In this document: positions 20,332 to 30,453 of the stretch, one piece after another
Layout: each line of letters begins with the position of its first letter
How positions within the stretch are numbered: the stretch's first letter is position 1
Assembly (NCBI GenBank): GCA_963737575.1
Contig: CAVTTJ010000004.1
Coordinates: 62,001 to 126,000 of the forward strand
Direction of reading: 5' to 3'
DNA length: 64,000 nt
Origin: VRUE01 sp963737575
Lineage (GTDB): Bacteria > Actinomycetota > Thermoleophilia > Solirubrobacterales > 70-9
Made by a program: the position numbers and the translations under genes
Notes under the pieces: generated by a model
What the model was told of the DNA's origin: nothing
The model's database searches: none
Seen by the model: the letters and a program-made list of their open reading frames with translations, nothing else

Positions 20332-21666
20332 TTATTTCTTCTTCTTGACCTTGAAGCTGAACGTCGCAGGGGTCGCGTCGGTACCGCCGGGAGCCACGGC
20401 CTCGACCGAGAATGTGTGGCTGCCCTTCTTCACCTTGTAGCTCTTCGGCGAGGTGCAGGGAGCGAACGACCCCTTGTCGAGCTTGCACTCGAAGGTCGCC
20501 CCGGCGACGTCAGAGGTGAAGCTGAATTTGACCTTCGCCTTCTTCTTCTTGGTCTTGACGTTCTTCTTCGGGTGGGCGGTGATGGTCGTATCCGGCGCCG
20601 ACGATTTGGGTTCAGGCACAGCCACCACCGTGTAGGTGGCGCTCGCGCTCGTGGTGTTCTTGGCCGCGTCTTCCGCTTTGACGGTGAGCGTGTGGGGGCC
20701 GAGGGTCGAGGTGTCTAGCGCCGCTCCGTCGGGCACCGATCCGGTGCATTCTTCGATCGGGACGGCTTCAGCGGACGAGCACGTGTAGGAGGCGGTCAGC
20801 GCCTGGCCCTGGGTGATCGTGGCGCCTTCGACGGGCGACACGATCGCGATCGTCGGCGGATTGAAATAGGAGATTTGTGCCGCAGCTGGTTCTGGGGAGG
20901 GGATGACGATCGACAGTCCTTCGGCGAACGACGAGCCGCCGCCTCCGCCGCCGCCGCCGAATCCGCAGCCGCCGCCACCACCACCGCCGCCGTAAAAGCC
21001 GCCTCCGCCGCCGCCGCCGCCGTTGGTCCCAGCTTCGCCGCCGCTGCCGGCCCCGCCGAGGCCGAGGGCGCCCGCTTCGCTCACGCCACCGCAGCTGGGA
21101 GCGCCTGCGAGCCCGCCTTCCGACGGTTCCCCTTTACCCCCACCGCCGTTGCCGCCGGTGGATGTTTCGCCGCCTTTGCCGGCAGCGCCTCCATTGGCCC
21201 CTTCTCCTTCGGGACCCGTGCCGCCGGCACCGCCGCCGCCGGCGGCGACGATCAGCCGCGTGTCGGGGCTCAGACCGTCGGCGCGGGGGGAAGTGCGCAC
21301 GTCGGTTGCGCCGCCGCCACCGCCGCCACCTTCGCCGGTGGCCGCGCCGCCGCCGTTGAACCCTCCTGCTCCTCCTTCTGCCTGCAATTGCCCCTTGCCG
21401 CCGACCTCGATGTAGAGCGTTTGGCCCGGGGTGACGACTATCGCCCCGCCGGACAACGCCGCGCCCTCGCCGCCCGAGGCGTCGGCAGTGTCACCGCCGG
21501 CTCCGCCGATCGCCGCCAGTGCGACTTGGTGGACGCCGTCTGGAACGGTGAAGGTTTGCTCGTCCCCCGTGAACGTGAATACTTTTTTTACCAGCGCCTG
21601 GGCCGTGGGCGCGAAGAGCATCAGGATTCCGGCGGCCAGGGCAGCGATTGCCGGCAGTCTCCTCAT
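20332..21666 (-). CDS. Secreted glycine-rich protein with lysine-rich C-terminal domain (copy 1)
   Basis: 444 residues from ATG 21666 (a GTG two codons earlier is possible). A signal peptide (LPAIAALAAGILMLFAPTAQA) is followed by TFTGDEQTFTVPDGVHQVAL and a glycine-rich region (residues of about 75-260) with GG runs, resembling extracellular Gly-rich/receptor-tyrosine-kinase-type Gly_rich domains. Two Ig/PKD-like modules follow (PTIAIVSPVEGATITQGQALTASYTC). The C-terminus is a Lys-rich domain (KTKKKKAKVKFSFTSDVAGA, ATFECKLDKGSFAPCTSPKSY) ending KVKKKK. A cell-surface or matrix protein is inferred. A tandem paralogue lies 10 bp upstream. Confidence 0.85.
   Translation of the reverse strand: MRRLPAIAALAAGILMLFAPTAQALVKKVFTFTGDEQTFTVPDGVHQVALAAIGGAGGDTADASGGEGAALSGGAIVVTPGQTLYIEVGGKGQLQAEGGAGGFNGGGAATGEGGGGGGGATDVRTSPRADGLSPDTRLIVAAGGGGAGGTGPEGEGANGGAAGKGGETSTGGNGGGGKGEPSEGGLAGAPSCGGVSEAGALGLGGAGSGGEAGTNGGGGGGGGFYGGGGGGGGCGFGGGGGGGGSSFAEGLSIVIPSPEPAAAQISYFNPPTIAIVSPVEGATITQGQALTASYTCSSAEAVPIEECTGSVPDGAALDTSTLGPHTLTVKAEDAAKNTTSASATYTVVAVPEPKSSAPDTTITAHPKKNVKTKKKKAKVKFSFTSDVAGATFECKLDKGSFAPCTSPKSYKVKKGSHTFSVEAVAPGGTDATPATFSFKVKKKK
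20391..20489 (-). repeat. 99-bp perfect repeat in glycine-rich gene pair, unit 1
   Basis: Identical to 21735-21833. It encodes the C-terminal CKLDKGSFAPCTSPKSYKVK region shared by both proteins; flanking sequence is also very similar. Confidence 0.85.
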
Positions 21667-21675
21667 TCTCACCGC

Positions 21676-23245
21676 CTATTTCTTCTTCTTGACCTTGAAG
21701 TTGAATGTCGCAGGCGTCGCGTCGGTGCCGCCCGGAGCCACGGCCTCGACCGAGAATGTGTGGCTGCCCTTCTTCACCTTGTAGCTCTTCGGCGAGGTGC
21801 AGGGAGCGAACGACCCCTTGTCGAGCTTGCACTGGAAGGTCGCCCCGGCGACGTCGGAGCTGAAGCTGAATTTGACCTTCGCCTTCTTCTTCTTGGTCTT
21901 GACGGTCTTCTTCGGGTGGGAGCCGAGGGTCGTGTCGGGAACCGCCGCAATCGGGGACGGTGGCGGCGGGCCTCCGGAGGCCGCTGTCACCGTGTAGTGG
22001 ACGCTCCTTGTCGTCGTTCCGCCGATGCTGTCTTCGGCTTCGACTGTGAACGTCTGAGGGCCAGGATTGGCGGTGTTCACCGCCGCCCCGCTCGAGACCG
22101 GCCCGCTGCAGGATTCCACCGCCAGCGAGGGGGCCGGATGGCAGGCGTAGGCGGCGGAGACCGCCTGCCCCTGGGTATAGGTGGCGCCTTCGGCCGGAGA
22201 GGTGATTTCGACAGCCGGCGGCGCGAAGACCGTGTAGCTCACGCTCCTGGCCGATTTCCCTTTGTCGTCGTCTTCGGCTTTGACCAAAAATTCGTGTTCG
22301 CCGAGCGTGGCCGTTTCCAACGGCGCCCCGTTAGCGACGGGGCCGGCACAGGTTTTCACGCTGGTCCCTTCGCCCGGCAGGCAGTTGTAGTTGGCATTGA
22401 TGACCTGCCCCCGGGTGTAGGCAGCTTCTTCCGCCGGAGTGGTGATCGTGACCGAGGGCGGCGAGTTGTAGGTGATGTCGATTTTGGGGCCGGCCGAGGT
22501 GAGGGTCATGAGGGCGAACGCCGGGAGCAGCGTCGAGCCGCCTCCGCCACCGGAGCTGCCGACGTCGCAGGCGCCGCCGCCGCCGCCGCCGCCGTAGTAG
22601 CCGCCGCCGCCGCCGCCGCCGGGGCCGGTCGCGACGCCGCGTTGCCTCCGTCTCCGCCTGGCCGAGTTCGCCGTCCTCCGGCGATGCTGGGAACGCAGCC
22701 TTCGGCGCCTTCCCCGCCTTCTGTTGCCGTACCCGCGCCGCCTCCGGCATAGGTTGGTCGTTCCTCCGGCTTCGCCGGCCGTCCCGCCGTTGCCGCCTGT
22801 TTCGTCCCGGTCGACGCCACCGCCGCCGCCTCCGGCGGCCACGACTAGCCGTGTGTCTTCGGTCGAGAGCGGAGACCGAGTTCGACACCGTGCGAATGTC
22901 CGAGGCGCCGCCGCCGCCGCCGCCGCCGTTGCCGCCGCCGTTGAAGCCCCCTGCGCCGCCTTCGGCCGCTGACTTGCCGTTGCCGCCGACCTCGACGTAC
23001 AGCGTTTGGAACTGGTCGACTTCCAAGTTTCCTTCCGCCACCGCCGCTTCCCCGCCGGCGACCCCGCTCGCTTCACCGCCTTTGCCTCCGATGGCCACGA
23101 ATCCCACTTCGTAGACACCCGCCGGCACTTCGAAGGTCTGCTCGGCGCCGGTGGAGGCGAAGTGAACGGTTGTCGTCGCCAGAGCGTTTGCCGGTAGCAG
23201 CAGGGCGGCGCAACACAGCATCACTGCGAGGATCGCCCTCTTCAT
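21676..23245 (-). pseudogene. Secreted glycine-rich protein (copy 2), frameshifted
   Basis: Starts at ATG 23245 (MKRAILAVMLCCAALLLPAN, a signal peptide). The protein can be followed only by changing frame about three times: near 22870 (after IRTVSNSVSALD, into STEDTRLVVAAGGGGGG), near 22750 (into TYAGGGAGTATEGGEGAEG) and near 22640 (into GVATGPGGGGGGGYYGG). Joined up, it matches copy 1: an N-terminal GAEQTFEVPAGVYEVGFVAIGG, glycine-rich core, three PKD/Ig-like modules (ITTPAEEAAYTRGQVINANY) and a Lys-rich tail ending KVKKKK. All breaks fall in GC/GGC-rich runs, so sequencing error is the simplest reading. Confidence 0.75.
21735..21833 (-). repeat. 99-bp perfect repeat in glycine-rich gene pair, unit 2
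   Basis: Identical to 20391-20489, 1344 bp away. It marks tandem duplication of the two glycine-rich genes. Confidence 0.85.
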
Positions 23246-23320
23246 TGCTCGAGCGTATCCCGGTGGACAGGGAACACAAAGCGGTCTCGTCAAAGATTTA
23301 GGAATGTGCGGAAACGGAGC

Positions 23321-24319
23321 TCACAGGCTCACAGGCTGGTAGGTCCGGGCGACGAGCGCGCGGGCGCGGTCGAGGTCGGCGCTCTGCTGCAACTCCCGGG
23401 CGCTCTCCCCGTCGAGCTCGAGCGAGTCGACGTACCAGGGATAGAACTTGCGAAGGTAGCGGGCGGCGCGCTCCCTGCCGAGGTGCTCCTCGGCGCGGTC
23501 GATCGTCCAGAGCAGCTCAGCGGCAATCTCCTCGCGCCGCGGCGGGCCTTCACGGCGGCCTGTCAGCTCTTCGAAGACCCATGGGTTGCCCAGTGCGCCG
23601 CGAGCGATCATCACCGCGTCGGCTCCCGACTCGCGGTAGGCCTCCCGCGCCGCCTCGGCGCTCCTCAGACCGCCGGAGACGATCACCGGCACCTCGAGCC
23701 GGTCGGCGAGCTCGCGGGTCAGGGCGTAGTCGGGCTCGCCCTTGTGGCCGGCGCTCGCCGCCCGTGGGTGGAAGGCGATCGCCGCCGCGCCGCCCTCCTC
23801 GGCGAGGCGCAGCGCGAGGTCGAAACCGGAGCGGTCATCGGCCCGCAGGCCGGAGCGGAGCTTGACCGTTACCGGCCTCCCGCTCCCCTCCCTGGCAGCG
23901 GCGAGCAGCGAGAGGGCGAGCCCGGGGTCGGTCAGGAGCTCGACGCCGGCGCCGGTCTTGCGGACCTTCCGCACCGGGCATCCCATGTTGATGTCGATCA
24001 GGTCGGCGCCGGCCTCGGCCGCGATCGCCGCCCCGGAGCGCATCGCCCCGGGGTCGTGGCCGAAGAGCTGGATCGAGACCGGGTGCTCGTCGGGGTGGAT
24101 CCGCATCAGCTCGCGCAGGGTGCGCTCGTTGCGGTGATGCAGTCCGAAGCTCGAGACCATCTCGGAGACCGCGAGGCCGGCGCCGTGGCGCCTGGCCTGG
24201 AGGCGGACGAACCAGTTGCCGATCCCGGCCAGCGGCGCGAGCAGGACCCGGTTGGCGATCTGCACGCCGCCGATCTCGAAGGGCTCCGTGAGTGAAGGCT
24301 GTTCAGGCGTTGCGGGCAT
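23321..24319 (-). CDS. dusB: tRNA-dihydrouridine synthase (DusB-like)
   Basis: 332 residues from ATG 24319. It is an FMN-dependent reductase that makes dihydrouridine in tRNA D-loops. The TIM-barrel N-terminus shows NRVLLAPLAGIGN. The catalytic-Cys signature DINMGCPVRKVRKTGAG lies near residue 115, VTVKLRSGL near 150, and the FMN phosphate site VIVSGGLRSA and VMIARGALGNPWVFEE near 215-245. The start overlaps the end of coaX by 17 bp, so they form an operon. In the B. subtilis order a dus gene likewise sits between folK and lysS. Confidence 0.92.
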   Translation of the reverse strand: MPATPEQPSLTEPFEIGGVQIANRVLLAPLAGIGNWFVRLQARRHGAGLAVSEMVSSFGLHHRNERTLRELMRIHPDEHPVSIQLFGHDPGAMRSGAAIAAEAGADLIDINMGCPVRKVRKTGAGVELLTDPGLALSLLAAAREGSGRPVTVKLRSGLRADDRSGFDLALRLAEEGGAAAIAFHPRAASAGHKGEPDYALTRELADRLEVPVIVSGGLRSAEAAREAYRESGADAVMIARGALGNPWVFEELTGRREGPPRREEIAAELLWTIDRAEEHLGRERAARYLRKFYPWYVDSLELDGESARELQQSADLDRARALVARTYQPVSL

Positions 24320-25064
24320 GGATGAGACGCAGCCCCGTCAGGGTAAGCATCTCGTCGACCTCATCGATGGTCTCCGTGAAGGGAACGATCCTGGCGGCGA
24401 GGCCGCCGGTCGCGAGCAGGCTCACCTCGCCGAGCTCCTCCTCCATCCGCCGCACGACACCGTCGATCATCCCGGCGAAGCCGAAGATGACGCCGGACTG
24501 GATCGCGGCGGCGCTCGAGCGGCCGATCACCGCCTCGGGCTCGGATAGTTCGATGCGGCCGATGCGGGCCGCCCTTTCGACCAGCGCGGTCAGCGAGATC
24601 TCGAGCCCGGGGGCGATCGCCCCGCCGAGGTATTCGCCCTCGGCGGAGACCGCGTCGAAGTTGATGCCGGTGCCGAAGTCGACGACGACGCAGGCGCCGC
24701 CGAAGCGCTCGTAGGCGGCGACCGAGTTGACGAGGCGGTCGGCGCCGACTTCGAGCGGGTTGTCGATCCGGATCGGCATCCCGGTCCTGACCCCCGGGCG
24801 GATCGCGAGGAAGCCGGCGTCGAGGTAGCGCCCGGTGAGCTGCTCGTACTGGGTGCCGAGCGGCGGCACGACCGAGGAGACGCAGACGGCGTCGACGTCG
24901 TCGAGGCCGATTCCGCTGAGCGCGAGCATGCCGGCGATCCGCTCGGCCAGCTCGTCGCCGGTCGCGCCCGAGCGGGTCTGGAAGCGCCAGTGCTCGACCA
25001 GACGCTCGCCGTCGAAGGCGCCGAGGTGGGTCTGGGTGTTGCCGATATCGGCCGCGAGCAGCAT
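24303..25064 (-). CDS. coaX: Type III pantothenate kinase
   Basis: 253 residues from ATG 25064. It phosphorylates pantothenate, the first step of CoA synthesis; type III enzymes need a monovalent cation and are not feedback-inhibited by CoA. Signatures are the phosphate-binding AADIGNTQTHLG (residue 4 on), NPLEVGADRLVN (about 105), CVVVDFGTGINFD (about 128) and GGAIAPGLEIS (about 150). It overlaps dusB by 17 bp and is divergent from the GST-like gene. Confidence 0.95.
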   Translation of the reverse strand: MLLAADIGNTQTHLGAFDGERLVEHWRFQTRSGATGDELAERIAGMLALSGIGLDDVDAVCVSSVVPPLGTQYEQLTGRYLDAGFLAIRPGVRTGMPIRIDNPLEVGADRLVNSVAAYERFGGACVVVDFGTGINFDAVSAEGEYLGGAIAPGLEISLTALVERAARIGRIELSEPEAVIGRSSAAAIQSGVIFGFAGMIDGVVRRMEEELGEVSLLATGGLAARIVPFTETIDEVDEMLTLTGLRLIHARNA

Positions 25065-25108
25065 CGAATTCCGCGGCAAGTATCCAACAACGCATACGAT
25101 CGCCGCCG

Positions 25109-25862
25109 GTGAAGGTTCGCGTCTACACGGTGCCCGCGTCCCATCCCGCGATGGCGGCGCAGCGGATGCTCGTCCACAAGGGCATCCCGTTCAGGCGAGT
25201 CGACCTGCTTCCCGGCGTCTCGAGGTGGATCGTCCGCGCGCTCGGCTATCCCGAGGGCACGGTGCCGGCCATCGTCATCGATGGGCGGAAGGTACAGCGG
25301 CTCGCGGACGATCGCCCAGGAGCTCGACCGGCTCGTCCCCGAGCCGCCGCTGTTCCCCGCCGACCCCGAGCAGCGCGCCGCGGTTCTCGAGGCCGAGCGG
25401 TTCGGCGACGAGGAGCTCCAGTCGACCGTTCGGACGATCCTCGTCTGGGCGATCCGTCGCGTGCCGGAGGCGCGGCTGAGCTACCTGGGGGAAGCGAAGC
25501 TCGGCGTGCCCCACGGGCTTGCGGCGAAAACGGGTGGGCCACTGCTCGCCCTCGCGGTCCGGCTCAACGAAGCGACCGACGACAACGCCCGCGCCGCGCT
25601 CGCGAAGCTGCCCGAGCAGCTGCAGCGCGTCGACGACGAGATCGCCGCCGGGACGATCGGCGGCGAGCAGCTGAACGCGGCCGACTTCCAGATCGGCGCA
25701 AGCCTGAGGCTGGCGATGACGACCCAGGACCTGCGGCCGCTGATCGACTCGCGCCCCGCGGGCGAGCTCGCTCGCCGCGCGGTCCCCGATTTCGCCGGCG
25801 ACCTGCCGCCGACGATCCCTCAGGCCTGGCTCGAGCCGCTGCGGGCGACGGCCGCGGCCTGA
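25109..25862 (+). pseudogene. Glutathione S-transferase-like protein, frameshifted
   Basis: Starts at GTG 25109. The N-terminal thioredoxin-like domain (VRVYTVPASHPAMAAQRMLV... GTVPAIVIDGRKVQ) is in one frame. The helical C-terminal domain (SRTIAQELDRLVPEPPLFPA ... LEPLRATAAA, ending at 25862) is in another. Dropping one base near 25297 (CAGCGGCTCG) joins them into a GST of about 250 residues. Actinobacteria of this group usually use mycothiol, so the thiol partner is uncertain. It is the only plus-strand gene in this stretch and interrupts the folK-coaX part of the backbone. Confidence 0.7.
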
Positions 25863-25866
25863 GCCG

Positions 25867-26363
25867 CTAGAGCGAGCCGGCGCGGACGACCCGCTGGCCG
25901 GGTCCGAGGTCGGCGAGGGCGTCGGCGAGGCGGGTTCCGTCGGGCAGCGCAAGATCGGGATCGAGCTCGAGCAGGGGGACGAGGACGAAGCGGCGGCTCC
26001 TCACCTCGCGGTGCGGGAGGGTCAGGCGGTCGGTCTCGAACTCGAGATCGCCGAGCAGGAGGAGATCGACGTCAAGCGGGCGCGGACTGTGGCGGGGGGC
26101 GTCGAGGGCGCGACCCCGCTCCGCCTCGACCCGCTTGCAGAGGTCCAGCAGCGCTCGGCCTCGAGCGCCGTCCGGATCCGGACCGCGGCGTTGAGGAAGT
26201 CGGGCTGGTCGAGGACCTCGCCGACCGGCTCGGTCTCGTAGGTCGAGGAGACCGCCTCGACCTCAACGCCCCCCTCGCGCAGGAGCTCGATCGCGGCCCG
26301 CAGCTGCGAGACGCGATCGCCGACGTTCGACCCCAACCCCAGGTACCCGACGCGCTTCGGCAC
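25867..26363 (-). pseudogene. folK: 6-hydroxymethyl-7,8-dihydropterin pyrophosphokinase, frameshifted
   Basis: Starts at GTG 26363, the base after the folB stop. The first half (YLGLGSNVGDR, SSTYETEPVGEVLDQPDFLN, AAVRIRTALEAE) is in one frame. After about 26150 the rest reads on in another frame as LLDLCKRVEAERG and RHSPRPLDVDLLLLGDLEF, ending ...RVVRAGSL at 25867. The RPLDVDLL segment is the HPPK magnesium/ATP motif, so the whole enzyme of about 165 residues is encoded apart from one base. The enzyme is normally needed for folate synthesis and its partners folP and folB are intact, so this break is most likely a sequence error. Confidence 0.85.
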
Positions 26364-26789
26364 CTAGGCCTCCTCGCCGTTTTCCTCGCTCTCCTCCTCG
26401 GTGCGGTCCTGGGTCACCTCGACCGCGACCTCCTGGACGGCGAGCGGCAGCGGCGGCTCGGGCTTGGCCACCCGGACCCGGACCGATTCGCAGCGGTATC
26501 GCTCCATCAGGCGCTCGCCCGCGACCTGAGCCAGGCGCTCGAGCGTCCGGTAGCTGCGCTCGGTGGCGGCGAGCGCGACGATGTCGCAGACCTCGCTGTA
26601 GTCGACCGTGTCCTCGAGCCGATCGGTCAGCACCGCGTCGCAATCGGGGACGTCGAAGGAGACGTCGAACTCGAGCCGCTGGCCGATCTCCTGCTCGGCG
26701 TCGGAGACGCCATGGTGGGTGTAGATGGAGAGGCCGCGAAGGTCGACCTCGACCCGCGCCTCGATCCCGTTGTCGGCGGGCTGCTCCAT
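26364..26789 (-). CDS. folB: Dihydroneopterin aldolase
   Basis: 141 residues from ATG 26789. It cleaves 7,8-dihydroneopterin to 6-hydroxymethyl-dihydropterin and glycolaldehyde. The family signature is ARVEVDLRGLSIYTHHGVSD near the N-terminus (usually a GxxGxxxxEq-type start of the tunnel fold) with EIGQRLEFDVSF next. The catalytic Lys lies in VRVAKPEPPLPLAV (about residue 108). The C-terminus is an acidic Glu-rich tail (EEESEENGEEA). Its stop abuts the folK start, and folP lies 30 bp upstream, a folP-folB-folK operon. Confidence 0.93.
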   Translation of the reverse strand: MEQPADNGIEARVEVDLRGLSIYTHHGVSDAEQEIGQRLEFDVSFDVPDCDAVLTDRLEDTVDYSEVCDIVALAATERSYRTLERLAQVAGERLMERYRCESVRVRVAKPEPPLPLAVQEVAVEVTQDRTEEESEENGEEA

Positions 26790-26819
26790 CAGGTCCTGAG
26801 CTCCATCGGTGGGGCAAAC

Positions 26820-27620
26820 CTATCCGAGGATCGCCGCGGCGACCGCGGCCGCCTGAGCCGCCTCGGCGACGTCGTGGACGCGGAGGACGTCGGCGCCCTC
26901 GGCGGCGGCGAGGATCGAGGCGGCGATCGAGCCGCCGACCCGGTCGCCGACCTTGGAGCCGTCGATCCTGCCGATGAAGCTCTTGCGCGAGACGCCGACG
27001 ACGAGCGGGCGGCCGAGGGAGCGGAGCTCGCCGAGGCGGCGCAGCAGCTCGAGGTTGTGGTCGAGGTTCTTGCCGAACCCGATCCCGGGGTCGAGCCAGA
27101 TCCGCTCCTCGGCGACGCCGGCCGCCAGCGCCGCCTCGAGCCGCTCGGCGAGGAAGGCGCGGACGTCTTCGACGACGTCGTCATAGGTCGGGTTCTTCTG
27201 CATCGTCCGCGGGTCCCCCTGCATGTGCATCAGCACCAGGCCCGCCTCACGGTCGGCGCAGAGCGCCCCGATCTCGGGGTCGCTCCGCAGCGCGGTCACG
27301 TCGTTGACGATCGCCGCTCCCGCGTCCAGCGCCGCCTCGGCGACCGCCAGCTTCGACGTATCGATCGAGACCTCGTGACCGGTCTGCGCCAGGTCGACAG
27401 TCAGTTCGGCGACGACGGGCTCGGTTCTTGCGATCTCCTCCTCGGCGCTGACCTCCTCCGCGCCGGGCCTCGTCGACTCCCCCCCTACATCGAGAATGTC
27501 CGCCCCGGCCCGCACCAGCTCACGCCCATGCGCAATCGCCTTCTCCTCATCGAGGTAGAGCCCGCCATCGGAAAACGAGTCCGGCGTCACGTTCACCACA
27601 CCCATGAGAGTCGGATTCAT
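26820..27620 (-). CDS. folP: Dihydropteroate synthase
   Basis: 266 residues from ATG 27620. It condenses p-aminobenzoate with hydroxymethyl-dihydropterin diphosphate and is the sulfonamide target. The TIM-barrel signatures are all present: MGVVNVTPDSFSDGG (residue 6), DILDVGGESTRPGA (about 42), EVSIDTSK (about 85), IVNDVTALR, LDPGIGFGKN (about 178) and GVSRKSFIG (about 210). It is first of the folP-folB-folK run. The 214-bp gap to ftsH contains a conserved hairpin element rather than an obvious promoter. Confidence 0.96.
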   Translation of the reverse strand: MNPTLMGVVNVTPDSFSDGGLYLDEEKAIAHGRELVRAGADILDVGGESTRPGAEEVSAEEEIARTEPVVAELTVDLAQTGHEVSIDTSKLAVAEAALDAGAAIVNDVTALRSDPEIGALCADREAGLVLMHMQGDPRTMQKNPTYDDVVEDVRAFLAERLEAALAAGVAEERIWLDPGIGFGKNLDHNLELLRRLGELRSLGRPLVVGVSRKSFIGRIDGSKVGDRVGGSIAASILAAAEGADVLRVHDVAEAAQAAAVAAAILG

Positions 27621-27768
27621 GGAGGCAGTATCTCCGGCCCCGGGGTGACGTCCTGTGGCGAACCGATTCGCGAGCTCACGAATCTGATTCTTTGCGAGCG
27701 GCTGCCGAGGCGACGCACTGCCGCGCGCCGCTCCGGACGCGAAGCGGAGGTGGCGGCGGAACTCCAGA

Positions 27769-27811
27769 GGCGGATACTCAAAGTGCCGGACTGATTAGTC
27801 CGGCACTTGTC
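27769..27811 (-). repeat. Two-copy hairpin element, copy 1; possible ftsH terminator
   Basis: A perfect 12-bp inverted repeat (AAGTGCCGGACT, loop GATT, AGTCCGGCACTT; 27781-27808) is preceded on the plus strand by the box GGCGGATACTCA (27769-27780). The same box and hairpin recur at 38099-38138, where the stem differs at one pair with compensation. On the minus strand it lies 26 bp after the ftsH stop and is followed by TTTGAGTATCCGCC, so it could end ftsH transcription. A second small hairpin (CGGGGC...GCCCCG) sits between it and ftsH. The remaining 27621-27768 shows nothing recognisable. Confidence 0.8.
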
Positions 27812-27834
27812 GGGGCGGGAGATGCCCCGCGCCC

Positions 27835-29787
<1,953 letters not shown>

Positions 29788-29827
29788 AGAGGAGGAAAAT
29801 CAGCGTACCAGGGGCTTTTCGGCCGCC

Positions 29828-30355
29828 CTAGTCCTTCAACGCAGCTACGAAATCCAGGTTGCGGTAGTGCTGGGCGTGATCGAGGCCGTAACCGATCGCA
29901 AACCGGTTGGGAATCTCAAATCCGACATAGCGCGGTTCGAGGTCGACCCGGAGCCGGTCGGGCTTCGCGAGCAGGGCACAGACCTCGAGCGACGCGGGGT
30001 CGCGGGCGTTGAGGCTCCGCATCAGGTACTGGAGGGTGAGGCCGGAATCGATGATGTCCTCGACGATGAGGACGTCGCGGCCCTCGATCGATTCGTCGAG
30101 GTCCTTGAGGATGCGGACGACCCCGGAGGAGTCGGTCTGCGAGCCGTAGCTGGAGACGGCCATGAAGTCGACCTCGCAGGGGATGGTGATGTGGCGCATC
30201 AGGTCGGCGAGGAAGATCACCGCGCCCTTCAGCACTCCCACCATGACCAGGTCACGCCCCCTGTACTCGGCGCTGATCTGCTCGCCGAGCTCGACCACCC
30301 TGCGCTGCAGGTCCTCTGCGGGGACGAGGACCTCCCCGACTCGCGAATCGCTCAC
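29828..30355 (-). CDS. hpt: Hypoxanthine phosphoribosyltransferase
   Basis: 175 residues from GTG 30355 (VSDSRVGEVLVPAEDLQRRV). It salvages hypoxanthine and guanine to IMP and GMP with PRPP. The PRPP loop is VLIVEDIIDSGLTL (about residue 95), and the flexible loop SSYGSQTDSSG (about 68) is also conserved. The C-terminal FEIPNRFAIGYGLDHAQHYRNL is the purine-binding end. It lies between tilS (98 bp upstream) and ftsH, the widely conserved tilS-hpt-ftsH order. Confidence 0.95.
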   Translation of the reverse strand: MSDSRVGEVLVPAEDLQRRVVELGEQISAEYRGRDLVMVGVLKGAVIFLADLMRHITIPCEVDFMAVSSYGSQTDSSGVVRILKDLDESIEGRDVLIVEDIIDSGLTLQYLMRSLNARDPASLEVCALLAKPDRLRVDLEPRYVGFEIPNRFAIGYGLDHAQHYRNLDFVAALKD

Positions 30356-30453
30356 GGTTGTGCAGTCTAGATACGGGACGTGCCTGCAGTTGACCCCCGT
30401 ATGGGTGGTCAAGTGCGGGGAGGTCGTCAAATGGGAGCAGGTCCGAGGCCAGG

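Noticed and set aside
20875..22752. 625-residue plus-strand open frame
   Set aside because: Antisense to the glycine-rich genes; Ala/Gly/Arg repeats arise from GGC/GCC runs.
22500..23000. Dense GCC/CCG repeats that could suggest a CRISPR or microsatellite
   Set aside because: They are codons of glycine runs in a secreted protein; no unit with regular spacers exists.
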